Shown: positions 1-6,583, counted from the first letter of the stretch. The stretch is DNA of 7,984 bases from Phycisphaerae bacterium (GCA_013044065.1 JABEVA010000071.1:1-7984), one strand, 5' to 3'. The notes: a model not told the origin generated them from the sequence alone. Numbers and translations: made by a program.

Positions 1-510
1 GAATTGGGCGTGGGCAGCGGCTGCATAGCCATTGCCTTGGCCAAACATCTGGTGGAATCGCGAATTGTGGCCACCGATATCAGCCAGCCAGCGCTGGCCA
101 TGGCCGAGGCTAACGCTCGCCGGGTCGGTGTGTTGGATCGGGTGCGGTTTGAGCGTGGTGATTTATATGAGGCGTTGGGTGGGATGCCGGTTCGGCCAAG
201 ATTTCATCTCATTGTGTCCAATCCGCCCTACATTCCAACCGGCCAAATCGCGGCACTCATGCCGGAGGTAAAAGATCATGAGCCACGGCTGGCTCTGGAT
301 GGTGGGGAAACCGGCCTGAGCTTTTACCATCGCATCGTGGCCGGTGCACCGGAATACCTGCTGCCAACGGGCATGTTGCTGCTGGAGACCGCTTTTGATC
401 AGGCGGCGGGAGTGGCTGGAATTATGAATGCCTCGGAAAAATTTTCAGAGCCGCGGCTTATTCGAGATGCCGCCGGGCACCAGCGCTGTGTGCTAACGAC
501 TCTGCGCTAA
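1..510 (+). CDS. prmC: PrmC/HemK peptide chain release factor N5-glutamine methyltransferase, 5'-truncated
   Basis: This is the C-terminal part of a class I SAM-dependent methyltransferase; the reading frame is open from the first base, so the true start lies left of the window. The visible part begins in the SAM-binding glycine loop (ELGVGSGCIAIAL), followed by an acidic residue after the second strand (VATDIS). It then has the hallmark NPPYIP motif at nt 220-237, which in PrmC holds the glutamine side chain of the substrate. The stretch EVKDHEPRLALDGGETGL is typical of PrmC and separates it from other N6-adenine or rRNA methyltransferases. Known role of the family: methylation of the GGQ glutamine of RF1/RF2 in the cytoplasm. 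The usual partner prfA would be expected just upstream, outside the window. The missing part should be the helical N-terminal RF-binding domain. One small departure: the usual E-x-G-x-x-Q stretch near the end reads LETAFDQA, with Ala for Gly. Confidence 0.93.
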   Translation, partial: ELGVGSGCIAIALAKHLVESRIVATDISQPALAMAEANARRVGVLDRVRFERGDLYEALGGMPVRPRFHLIVSNPPYIPTGQIAALMPEVKDHEPRLALDGGETGLSFYHRIVAGAPEYLLPTGMLLLETAFDQAAGVAGIMNASEKFSEPRLIRDAAGHQRCVLTTLR

Positions 511-700
511 GGGACTGGGCTAAAATAAATTCGGGTTTTACGGCGCAGTAATTTTGGCTGCTGGCAAGACGCGACGGGCGCGCATACCCCAGCCTTGGGT
601 CTGTAAGGAGCGAGCAACGCCGCCAGCGGCCAAAAGAACCAGCCGGAAAGTGTGAAGTTATTTTTGCCCCGTCCCCAAGCATGGTGATGGCCGGGGTTGT
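511..700. other. Convergent intergenic region between prmC and bcp
   Basis: These 190 bases separate the stops of two converging genes and contain no convincing ORF. The centre is occupied by the inverted-repeat element at 552-635, listed separately. Nearer bcp, CCCCG (667-671) and CGGGG (692-696) could pair around a 20-nt loop and are followed on the + strand by a T-rich TTGTTT. This would be a weak terminator for prmC only; on the bcp strand the bases that follow are A-rich. Confidence 0.5.
552..635 (+). repeat. 84-nt element bounded by 14-nt inverted arms (REP/MITE-like or structured RNA)
   Basis: The left arm TTTTGGCTGCTGGC (552-565) and the right arm GCCAGCGGCCAAAA (622-635) are inverted copies differing at one position. 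Read as + strand RNA that position is a G-U wobble, so all 14 pairs can form; read as - strand RNA it is a C-A mismatch. The 56-nt interior can fold into two further small hairpins: CGCG (570-573) with CGCG (579-582), and ACCC (586-589) with GGGT (597-600). The overall shape is a multibranch, cloverleaf-like fold. It is not a tRNA: the closing stem is twice the acceptor length and there is no T-loop consensus or CCA end. It sits between two convergent genes, the usual place for dispersed palindromic repeats. Identity as a repeat family is inference, since only one copy lies in this window. Confidence 0.55.
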
Positions 701-1168
701 TTAGACCGCGCTGGCCAGCGCGGCAAGCACTTCCTGATGATGTTGATCCACCTTGACCTTCGGAAATATGCGGTGAATTTTCCCCAGGGAATCAATGACC
801 ACAGTGGTTCTTTCTATGCCCATGTACTTTTTGCCGTACATAGACTTCTCTTTCCACACGCCATATTTTTCAGCCAAGGCATGGTTGGTATCAGAGAGCA
901 GAACAAAGGGCAACTTGAATTTGGTTTGGAATTTTTTATGGCTTTCCATGTCATCAGGACTTACACCCAGCACCACAGCCCCGTTCTTTCGGAAATCTTT
1001 GATGGAGTCGCGGAAATTACAGGCCTCCACAGTACAGCCAGGAGTATCGTCCTTGGGATAAAAGTAGAGCACAATCTTTTTCCCTTTGCAACTCTGGAGG
1101 GAAATCTCTCCGCCATCGGTGGATGGCAGGCTGAAATCAGGTGCGGGTGAACCTTCGGAGATGGGCAT
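701..1168 (-). CDS. bcp: Thioredoxin-dependent peroxiredoxin, Bcp/PrxQ type
   Basis: The 155-residue protein has the normal length for the Bcp/PrxQ branch of the AhpC/TSA family, which reduces hydrogen peroxide and organic hydroperoxides in the cytoplasm using thioredoxin. The active-site motif P38-x3-T42-x2-C45 is present (YPKDDTPGCTVEAC), with the resolving cysteine at C50, five residues after the peroxidatic one. This is the atypical 2-Cys arrangement of E. coli Bcp. Arg120 in GIERTTVVID is the conserved Arg that stabilises the thiolate. No signal peptide is visible. The start is secured by a strong Shine-Dalgarno, AAGGAGG, four bases before the ATG (+ strand 1173-1179). It lies on the same strand as queD, but a 235-bp gap and its own ribosome-binding site suggest separate transcription. 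It converges on prmC. Confidence 0.95.
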   Translation of the reverse strand: MPISEGSPAPDFSLPSTDGGEISLQSCKGKKIVLYFYPKDDTPGCTVEACNFRDSIKDFRKNGAVVLGVSPDDMESHKKFQTKFKLPFVLLSDTNHALAEKYGVWKEKSMYGKKYMGIERTTVVIDSLGKIHRIFPKVKVDQHHQEVLAALASAV

Positions 1169-1172
1169 GGTG

Positions 1173-1179
1173 CCTCCTT
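1173..1179 (-). promoter_or_regulatory. Strong Shine-Dalgarno of bcp
   Basis: On the - strand this reads AAGGAGG and ends four bases before the bcp ATG at 1168. It is the best ribosome-binding site in the window and fixes the bcp start. Confidence 0.85.
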
Positions 1180-1230
1180 GTGACGTAGCCGATTAGCGCG
1201 CCGCTGTGTGCACAGGTCCGCGTATGGCTC

Positions 1231-1236
1231 ATTAGA
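1231..1236 (-). promoter_or_regulatory. Possible -10 box for bcp
   Basis: The - strand reads TCTAAT, five of six matches to TATAAT, about 60 bases before the bcp start. No good -35 stands at 16-18 bases; the nearest, TTGTGG, is at 15. The call is weak and rests mainly on position. Confidence 0.25.
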
Positions 1237-1378
1237 GTAGACCAATGGACGCCACAAGGCAAACGATGGTCAAGGTTTATCGCATCGGACCGAGGCCATT
1301 TTTAAACAGGGTGCGCAAGTCCTGTCCAACGTGTTGATGGCTCAGGAAAGCGCTGCGTCTGTCGGTGCTTTCCGGGGT

Positions 1379-1399
1379 ACCCGGCCACATGACCCGGCC
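1379..1399. repeat. Short direct repeat just downstream of queD
   Basis: ACCCGGCC occurs at 1379-1386 and again at 1392-1399, separated by five bases. The first copy overlaps a small hairpin, CCGGG (1372-1376) with CCCGG (1380-1384) around a 3-nt loop. The position immediately after the queD stop would suit a transcript end, but no T-run follows in the direction of transcription, so it is not called a terminator. Confidence 0.4.
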
Positions 1400-1403
1400 T
1401 TGA

Positions 1404-1814
1404 TCATGGGCTGCGGCTCTCTGGTGCGGTGATATCGGGACCGCGATAGACGCAGCGGCTGGTACAGGTCTCGTGGACGAGCACCTCGGTGAGCAACGGC
1501 AATCGAGGGGCAAGGCGCTGCCATATCCATCGGGCGAGATTTTCGCTGGTGGGATTGTCCAAGCCGGCAATTTCATTGAGATAATGGTGGTCGAGTTGGG
1601 CTACGATCGGGGCAAAAGCGGCTTTGAGGTCGCCGAAGTCCTGAAGCCAACCGGTTTGATGATTGACTTGTCCGCGGATAGTTATCTGGACACGAAAAGA
1701 ATGGCCATGCAACCGAAAACATTTGTGGTCGGTGGGTGCCCGGGGCAGGCGATGGGCGGCTTCAAAACAAAATTCCTTGGTGAGGTCCACGGTAAATGGA
1801 GTATCGTCGGGCAT
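1404..1814 (-). CDS. queD: 6-carboxy-5,6,7,8-tetrahydropterin synthase (QueD/PTPS family)
   Basis: The 136-residue protein belongs to the 6-pyruvoyltetrahydropterin synthase fold family. It carries every catalytic element of QueD: zinc ligands His21, His36 and His38 (in FEAAH and RLHGH), the catalytic Cys32 in the C-x3-H-G-H motif, the Asp75-His76 pair in QLDHHYLN, and Glu115 in VHETCTSRC, near PTSENLARWIW. The spacing matches E. coli QueD with a constant offset of about five residues. QueD converts dihydroneopterin triphosphate to 6-carboxytetrahydropterin, the second step of queuosine precursor (preQ0) synthesis. The start is unambiguous: an in-frame TGA lies a few codons upstream and no other start codon intervenes. 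The Shine-Dalgarno is poor, and the gene begins 38 bp after the TPR gene, so translation and transcription are probably tied to it. No queC, queE or queF is in the window. A PTPS-like role in another pterin pathway is possible but less likely. Confidence 0.9.
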   Translation of the reverse strand: MPDDTPFTVDLTKEFCFEAAHRLPRAPTDHKCFRLHGHSFRVQITIRGQVNHQTGWLQDFGDLKAAFAPIVAQLDHHYLNEIAGLDNPTSENLARWIWQRLAPRLPLLTEVLVHETCTSRCVYRGPDITAPESRSP

Positions 1815-1852
1815 AGATGGCCATCCCAGTCAAAGCGGAGCCAAGAGGTGGG

Positions 1853-3265
1853 TCACCGGTTTTCTTTTGCGCGCAGGTCAGCCAGACGCTGGCGTGCATC
1901 CCGGAAGGTAATATCCCATTGGGTAATGCGGCTATAGAGTTTTTCGGCCTCGGCGTTATTTCCGCCGGCTTCCTGTGAACGAGCCAGCCAGTAATGCATG
2001 TCTTTGCTTTTGGTGTCGCCGGTGTCTGCGAGTTCATAGCTTTCAACGGCTCGGGCAAAGGTTTCGACAGCCTCCCGTTTCATGCCCTGTTCCAGGAAGC
2101 AGCGGCCAAGCAGATACAAAGCGTCCGCTCGATGGCGGGGGTGATTTTGGGCCAACTGCAGAGCTTGCAGGGCTTCATCAAGACGGCGCGCGCGATAAAG
2201 CCGGAAGCCGTACTCGTAAAGAATGCCCATATCCGTAGGAAACTCTTTGACCCGCTGGGCGAATTCTTCAATCTCAAAATCCAATCGCGATTTTTCGTGT
2301 TCCTGCAGATCACTTTGCAAAGTCGCGTCCTCGGGATGCGCTTTAACCGCCGCGGCCAGAACGCGGATATCTCGACGAAACTGCTTCATTCGGATGTCGC
2401 CGATAATCATTTTGTAGCGATAAACCTTGGTCTTTTCGTAGGAATTTTGCAGGACTTCAATAGCCGTGGCTTCATAATCTGGAGAGTCAAGATCTATCAA
2501 AGCCTTTACATACTTGCTGATAACCTGATGTTCCAAGGGATCCTTTTCGTAATTGGCCTTGGCTTCTGCCAGCACCTTAAGCTTAAATTCTTCTGATTTG
2601 TTGAGATTATCCTGCTGAATCAGCTCCTGGGTTTGCTCCTTGTCCTTGAGGGAATCTTTGAAGTCGCCGGCATTTTCGTATTGTCCTTTTTGCAGTGTTT
2701 CGCGCGCGGCAAGTTCCTTAACCCGGTTGGCCAATTCTCCATCATTGGGAAGCATCTGTTGGGCCAGTTGTACGGCTTCCGCCGCAGCCTGAAAAGCCCC
2801 AATTCCTTCATATAGGTCGGCGAGTTCCAGGTAATAGCGCGGATGCGGATATTTTTGGGTGCGATTGGCGTGCAACATCACCGGACCAAACCAGTGGATA
2901 ATTTCCTTATAGTCGGCAGCGAAAGCCTGTTTAAGCAGTGCGCTCATGTGTGAGATGTTGCCCGGATCTTTGGCCAAAAGCCATTCCGCGTTGAGCATCT
3001 GTTCTTTAGGGGTTTTTCCCTTGAACCGAGGTTTAGCCCCCAAAAATCCGGAGGCGGGCTTCCCCCCTTTAACCTTTCTGCGTAGAGAAATATCGCGTAA
3101 GGCCTCATGTTCCGGAATGTTCAACGGTTCGCGGAAAAGGCCTTCAATGTACATGTCGATCGCGTAGTCATAGTTACCCGTATCCGCAACCGTCTTCGCC
3201 CGGTCAAAATAGGCTTTACCTTTGCCAGGACCCTCCATCAGTGCGGGTGTTGCCTCTGTAGCCAT
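1853..3265 (-). CDS. Tetratricopeptide repeat (TPR) protein of unknown specific function
   Basis: The 470-residue protein has no signal peptide or membrane segment, so it is probably cytoplasmic. A TPR-like helix pair stands at residues 18-51 (AKTVADTGNYDYAIDMYIEG), followed by a basic, Gly/Lys-rich linker at about 60-90. Further TPR-like units lie around 144-176, 346-378, 382-415 and 424-457. Between them, residues 200-245 are highly charged and probably helical or coiled-coil. TPRs are protein-docking scaffolds; no catalytic domain is visible, so a role as an assembly or regulatory partner is the most that can be inferred. The ATG at 3265 is preferred over an in-frame TTG at 3301: it has an AAAAGAG ribosome-binding site about ten bases upstream, and the extra 12 residues look random. 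queD follows after 38 bp in a likely two-gene operon, though no functional link to queuosine is evident. The layout (short TPR, basic linker, long helical array) resembles proteins I associate with Planctomycetota. Confidence 0.85.
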   Translation of the reverse strand: MATEATPALMEGPGKGKAYFDRAKTVADTGNYDYAIDMYIEGLFREPLNIPEHEALRDISLRRKVKGGKPASGFLGAKPRFKGKTPKEQMLNAEWLLAKDPGNISHMSALLKQAFAADYKEIIHWFGPVMLHANRTQKYPHPRYYLELADLYEGIGAFQAAAEAVQLAQQMLPNDGELANRVKELAARETLQKGQYENAGDFKDSLKDKEQTQELIQQDNLNKSEEFKLKVLAEAKANYEKDPLEHQVISKYVKALIDLDSPDYEATAIEVLQNSYEKTKVYRYKMIIGDIRMKQFRRDIRVLAAAVKAHPEDATLQSDLQEHEKSRLDFEIEEFAQRVKEFPTDMGILYEYGFRLYRARRLDEALQALQLAQNHPRHRADALYLLGRCFLEQGMKREAVETFARAVESYELADTGDTKSKDMHYWLARSQEAGGNNAEAEKLYSRITQWDITFRDARQRLADLRAKENR

Positions 3266-3313
3266 GGTACAAGTACTCTTTTCATTAAAATGGTGCCGCA
3301 ACCTTATGCCCGG

Positions 3314-3339
3314 CAGCCAAATGTCGCCCGGGTTGGCTG
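3314..3339 (-). promoter_or_regulatory. Hairpin in the 5' leader of the TPR-queD transcript
   Basis: CAGCCAA (3314-3320) and TTGGCTG (3333-3339) are perfect 7-bp inverted copies around a 12-nt loop that itself contains the palindrome CCCGGG. The structure would sit about 50 bases before the TPR start codon. It has no T-run after it, so it looks more like a leader or protein-binding structure, or a fragment of a dispersed repeat, than a terminator. Confidence 0.4.
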
Positions 3340-3417
3340 TGGGACGAGCCTGCCAAAATCACCACCGAGCGCCCATTATCGTTCTCGGCGGCCATTCGGG
3401 CCAGCGCTGCGCGTTTG

Positions 3418-3445
3418 ACGCTACCAAATGTATCGCGTATGTCAA
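3418..3445 (-). promoter_or_regulatory. Candidate sigma70-type promoter for the TPR-queD genes
   Basis: The - strand carries a perfect TTGACA (3440-3445). The best-spaced -10, 16 bases further on, is the mediocre TAGCGT (3418-3423), so the call rests on the -35. Transcription would begin near 3411 and give a leader of about 145 bases containing the 3314-3339 hairpin. On the opposite strand the same segment has TTGACG (3415-3420) and TATGTC (3438-3443) 17 bases apart, a weak head-on counterpart. Confidence 0.4.
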
Positions 3446-3501
3446 GCGTCGGTCGGTGCGCACGGACGGATTGGGATGACGTTTTAGTGGAAACTAAGCA
3501 G

Positions 3502-3510
3502 TGCTACAAT
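3502..3510 (+). promoter_or_regulatory. Extended -10 promoter for the GNAT gene
   Basis: The sequence TGCTACAAT is an extended -10 element: TG, one base, then TACAAT, five of six matches to TATAAT. The -35 position (TTTTAG, 3482-3487) is poor, as is common for extended -10 promoters. Transcription would start near 3517, upstream of the ATG at 3582 and downstream of the GTG at 3501, which argues for the later start. Confidence 0.45.
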
Positions 3511-3581
3511 ATCATTTGCGGCGGACGTGGTGCAAAAAGCGGTTGCTTGGGTTTTGCGCCCCTTCTTTTTTTGTGGCGGTG

Positions 3582-4565
3582 ATGGCACCAGTGGTAAAAC
3601 AAGTGACGATGGTTCGCCCGGAATCGCCGGAACTAATTGAGCGCGGGCTGCGTTGCCTGCTGGGCGGTCCGGCGGCAGCCAACGGAGCTGCGGTGTCTCC
3701 GCTGCTCCTGCAGCGACTGCAAGCCTTACGCCATTATGGCCAGTTTCATCAACTGGATATCCATCGGCAGGTTTTGGCCGTTTTCGAAGATGAGATTGTT
3801 GCCGCCTGCCTTTGGGTCAATACTCCGGGGCGGGTGGCATCCCTGTATATCACCGATCCACGGGAGCATCCGCAAGTACTGCCGGCGCTATCCCTGTGTA
3901 TCGCCGGTGCCGTCCAGGACGCTCAAACCGCAGGCCTGAGTCTGGCCCAGGCTATTGTGGAAGATCAGGACCATGTCTCGGCCCAGGCCTATCGGGATGC
4001 AGGGTGCGAGTATCTGGCAACATTGCTGTACATGGAACGATCGGAACCGTGGCTATCACCCCGCGCCGTATTTCCGTCGGGTGTCTCTCTGGAAACCTAT
4101 GACGCGGAAAATCATGCGCAATTTTGCCGGGCCATTGAAGAGAGTTATGTTGGAGCATTGGATTGTCCACGTCTGACCGGTCTACGGGGCATTGAAGATG
4201 TGGTGCGTGGGCACAAGGCGGTGGGGCGCTTTCGCGAGAATTTGTGGTTTTTGCTGCGCCATGATCGCAAGCCCATCGGCGTATTGCTTCTGGCAGAGGT
4301 GGAAGCACGGGAGAGTCTTGAAGTGGTATACCTGGGATTGGCCCCGGAGATGCGGGGCCGCGGATTGGGCACGGCGCTGATTCAACTGGCACTGCGGCAA
4401 CTGGCGGCCAATTCCCTGCGTGTCTGCACGGTGGCGGTGGACGCAAAAAACACGCCGGCCATGGCTCTTTACCGTAAGATGCGTTTTCGCAAAAAGCACT
4501 CGCGTGATGTTTATATAAAAGCTCTCAATCCAATCAGCGCCGCGGTACCGGCCGGTTGCTCATAG
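3582..4565 (+). CDS. GNAT-family N-acetyltransferase with two GNAT-like halves
   Basis: The 327-residue protein ends in a clear GNAT domain. VVYLGLAPEMRGRGLGTALI has the acetyl-CoA pyrophosphate-binding R-G-x-G-x-G loop at residues 258-263, followed by the NTPAMALY motif near the C-terminus. The N-terminal half (to about residue 160) has the pattern of a second, degenerate GNAT fold without a recognisable acetyl-CoA loop, an arrangement seen in mycothiol-synthase-like proteins. The acceptor cannot be predicted; small metabolites, antibiotics, tRNA or protein N-termini are all possible. In the last motif the usual Gly-Phe is Arg-Phe (YRKMRF), which may change the pocket. The ATG at 3582 is chosen because the upstream GTG (3501) overlaps the promoter and its extra 27 residues (Cys- and Arg-rich) look non-coding. 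An ATG at 3609 is also possible. The gene stands alone on the + strand and its stop overlaps that of thrS. Confidence 0.82.
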   Translation: MAPVVKQVTMVRPESPELIERGLRCLLGGPAAANGAAVSPLLLQRLQALRHYGQFHQLDIHRQVLAVFEDEIVAACLWVNTPGRVASLYITDPREHPQVLPALSLCIAGAVQDAQTAGLSLAQAIVEDQDHVSAQAYRDAGCEYLATLLYMERSEPWLSPRAVFPSGVSLETYDAENHAQFCRAIEESYVGALDCPRLTGLRGIEDVVRGHKAVGRFRENLWFLLRHDRKPIGVLLLAEVEARESLEVVYLGLAPEMRGRGLGTALIQLALRQLAANSLRVCTVAVDAKNTPAMALYRKMRFRKKHSRDVYIKALNPISAAVPAGCS

Positions 4566-6533
4566 CGCCCGCGTGCTTATTTGCCGGTTCAGCCGGGTGA
4601 TGAATTCATCCAGTGGCACGCTGCCCAAATCTTCATCTTTTCGCGTGCGCACGGCAACGGAATTGGTTTGTTCTTCCCTGGCGCCGACCACCAAAAGGTA
4701 CGGAATTTTTTGTTCGCGGGCGCGGCGGATTTTGGCACCGATTTTGTCGTGATCGGCGTCAAGTTCGCAGCGAATTCCGGCGGCACGCAGTCGAGCATGA
4801 GTCTGGCGTGCGTAGGCGACAAATTTTTCGCTGATGGAAAGCACCATGGCCTGCACAGGACTTAGCCACAGCGGAAAAGCTCCGGCAAAGTGTTCGATTA
4901 AGATGCCGGTGAAACGCTCCATCGACCCAAAAGGCGCGCGGTGGATCATCACCGGTTGATGGCGATTGTTGTCACTGCCGATGTATTCAAGCTTGAAGCG
5001 CTCTGGTAGGACGTAATCAAGCTGTACCGTGCCAAGCTGCCAGTTGCGGCCAATGACATCTTGCACCAGAAAGTCGAGCTTCGGGCCATAAAATGCGGCC
5101 TCGCCCAGAGCTTCTTGTGATGTGATACCCACCTCTCTTACCACCTTGCGCAGGGTATCTTCGGCCCGTTGCCACAAAGCTGGATCTCCGGCGTACTTGT
5201 CCGAGCCGGGGCTGCGGAGGGATACGCGGCAGTGGTAATGGTCGAAGCCCAATGTCTTAAACGCCAGCAATACCATTTCCACGGTGGAACGCAGTTCCGC
5301 CTCTACTTGCTCGGGCGTACAGAAAATGTGGGCATCATCCTGTGTAAAACCGCGCACGCGGGTAAGCCCGGAAAGTTCGCCGGACTGTTCAAAGCGGTAG
5401 ACGGTACCAAATTCGGCCAGGCGAATGGGTAAATCACGATAGCTGTGGGGTTCAGCGGCATAGATCTGAATATGATGCGGGCAATTCATGGGTTTAAGCA
5501 GATATTCACTTTCATCGCCGCTGTCGCGTTCTTTCATTTTGATGGTGGGAAACTGCGAATCTTTATAGTAGGGGTAATGGCCACTGGTTTTGTAAAGATT
5601 GATATTGCCGATGTGGGGAGTGTACACCGCGCTGTAGCCGCGTTTATCAAGTTCCTGCCGCATGAAGGATTCCAACTCTTGGCGTACGATTCCGCCCTTG
5701 GGCATCCACAAAATCAGACCACTGCCGACCAATGGCGAAATGGTGAACAGCCCCAGATGTTTGCCGATGGCGCGGTGATCACGTTTCTTGGCTTCTTCTA
5801 GGCGGGTCAGATGTTCCTGCATTTCCGCGGGGGTGAAAAAGGCCAGCCCGTACACCCGTTGCAATTGTTGCTGGGTGGCGTCGCCGTGCCAATAGGCTCC
5901 GGCAACGCTGGTTACCTTCGCCGCGCCGATGCGGCTGGTGGAAGGCAGATGTGGGCCGCGGCAAAGATCTTCCCAGTTCTTCCCCGGAGTGCCGGTGGCG
6001 TAAAAGCTCAAAGCAACCGTGGCATCCTGGTTTAACGCACGCTGGGCGTTATCCAGTTTGTAGGGGTTGTTTTCAGATTGAAGTTTTTTCAGAGCTTGCG
6101 CTGCTGGCAGTTCATACCGGGTGAAGGGCCGATTTTCAGCGATAATTTTGGCCATTTCCGCCTCGATGCGGGGAAAGTCATCGTCACGAATCGGTTCGGT
6201 GAGTTCCATATCGTAGTAGAAACCTTCGTCCACCGGTGGGCCGTAGGCGAGTTTAACCCCGGGAAACAAACGGGTGATGGCTTCCGCCATGACGTGAGCG
6301 GTCGAATGACGCAGCAGGTACATGGCCTGCGGGTTCGATGCTTTCGCGGTGACAATGGCTAAACTGCAATCGCGTGTAATGGGCGTGGTAAGGTCGCAAA
6401 GAGTGCCGTCAAGGATGGCTCCAATGGCATCGCGGGCCAGTCTTGGTCCGATGGATTGCGCTACCTCAGCCGGTGTAATAACGGAGGATTCAAATGTTTT
6501 TTTCGCGCCGTCAGGCAATGTGACGATGATCAT
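4560..6533 (-). CDS. thrS: Threonine--tRNA ligase (ThrRS)
   Basis: The 657-residue class II synthetase charges tRNA-Thr in the cytoplasm and is close to the 642 residues of E. coli ThrRS. Domains in order: TGS domain at about 1-62; editing domain with HSTAH (76-80) and DLCRGPH (Cys191, His195), the site that hydrolyses Ser-tRNA-Thr; catalytic core from about 255; anticodon-binding domain from about 555 (SPVQAMVLSI onward). The catalytic zinc that reads threonine is bound by Cys351 (KPMNCPHH), His402 (QDDAH) and His531 (MIHRA), all present. Motif 2 (TVYRFEQSGELSGLTRVRGF) and motif 3 (GSMERF) are intact. Both active sites look functional. The start fits the usual M-x-x-x-LPDG opening, although the Shine-Dalgarno (GGAA) is weak. 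It lies 179 bp behind the epimerase gene on the same strand but has its own promoter candidate. It converges on the GNAT gene with overlapping stops. Confidence 0.97.
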   Translation of the reverse strand: MIIVTLPDGAKKTFESSVITPAEVAQSIGPRLARDAIGAILDGTLCDLTTPITRDCSLAIVTAKASNPQAMYLLRHSTAHVMAEAITRLFPGVKLAYGPPVDEGFYYDMELTEPIRDDDFPRIEAEMAKIIAENRPFTRYELPAAQALKKLQSENNPYKLDNAQRALNQDATVALSFYATGTPGKNWEDLCRGPHLPSTSRIGAAKVTSVAGAYWHGDATQQQLQRVYGLAFFTPAEMQEHLTRLEEAKKRDHRAIGKHLGLFTISPLVGSGLILWMPKGGIVRQELESFMRQELDKRGYSAVYTPHIGNINLYKTSGHYPYYKDSQFPTIKMKERDSGDESEYLLKPMNCPHHIQIYAAEPHSYRDLPIRLAEFGTVYRFEQSGELSGLTRVRGFTQDDAHIFCTPEQVEAELRSTVEMVLLAFKTLGFDHYHCRVSLRSPGSDKYAGDPALWQRAEDTLRKVVREVGITSQEALGEAAFYGPKLDFLVQDVIGRNWQLGTVQLDYVLPERFKLEYIGSDNNRHQPVMIHRAPFGSMERFTGILIEHFAGAFPLWLSPVQAMVLSISEKFVAYARQTHARLRAAGIRCELDADHDKIGAKIRRAREQKIPYLLVVGAREEQTNSVAVRTRKDEDLGSVPLDEFITRLNRQISTRAL

Positions 6534-6563
6534 AAAAGTTCATTCCAGTACCGATGAAAGTTC
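6532..6563. repeat. Direct repeat across the thrS start
   Basis: ATAAAAGTTC (6532-6541) and ATGAAAGTTC (6554-6563) match at nine of ten bases and are 22 bases apart, about two helical turns. The first copy overlaps the thrS start codon. It could be an operator or a paired leader-RNA site, or chance. Confidence 0.3.
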
Positions 6564-6583
6564 GCTTTAGCCGGCTCAAGGTC

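Larger units (their letters stand above)
3266..3581. other. Divergent control region between the TPR gene and the GNAT gene
   Basis: These 316 bases contain no supported gene. They hold promoter candidates for both directions (3415-3445 and 3502-3510) and a 7-bp hairpin (3314-3339) that falls in the leader of the TPR transcript; each is listed separately. The frame of the GNAT gene stays open back to a GTG at 3501, but that GTG overlaps the extended -10 element and so is unlikely to be the start. Confidence 0.6.

Noticed and set aside
552..635. tRNA-like interpretation of the cloverleaf-shaped element
   Set aside because: The closing stem is 14 bp, and there is no T-loop GTTCRA, anticodon arm of proper size or CCA end.
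458..682. 74-residue ORF on the - strand spanning the inverted-repeat element
   Set aside because: It overlaps the prmC 3' end, covers the whole inverted repeat and has a low-complexity Arg/Ser-rich translation with no family resemblance; it is best explained as a frame opened by the repeat element.
667..696. CCCCG/CGGGG pair as a bidirectional terminator between prmC and bcp
   Set aside because: The stem is only 5 bp with a 20-nt loop, and only the + strand side has a weak T-rich tail; not strong enough to call a terminator.
1277..1390. Possible 37-residue protein on the - strand after queD (MWPGTPESTDRR... to a TAA)
   Set aside because: The frame continues antisense-free but has no convincing ribosome-binding site, shadows queD upstream in another frame and resembles no family known to me; it is within chance for a short frame.
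1342..1407. ATGA overlap at the queD stop that could start a 21-residue peptide
   Set aside because: The overlap is typical of coupled genes, but the peptide is too short and unremarkable to support.
3501..3581. Upstream GTG start of the GNAT gene adding 27 residues
   Set aside because: The GTG overlaps an extended -10 promoter element and the added residues look non-coding.
5169..6362. Several long open frames opposite thrS
   Set aside because: They are antisense shadows of the thrS coding sequence and show no family signature.
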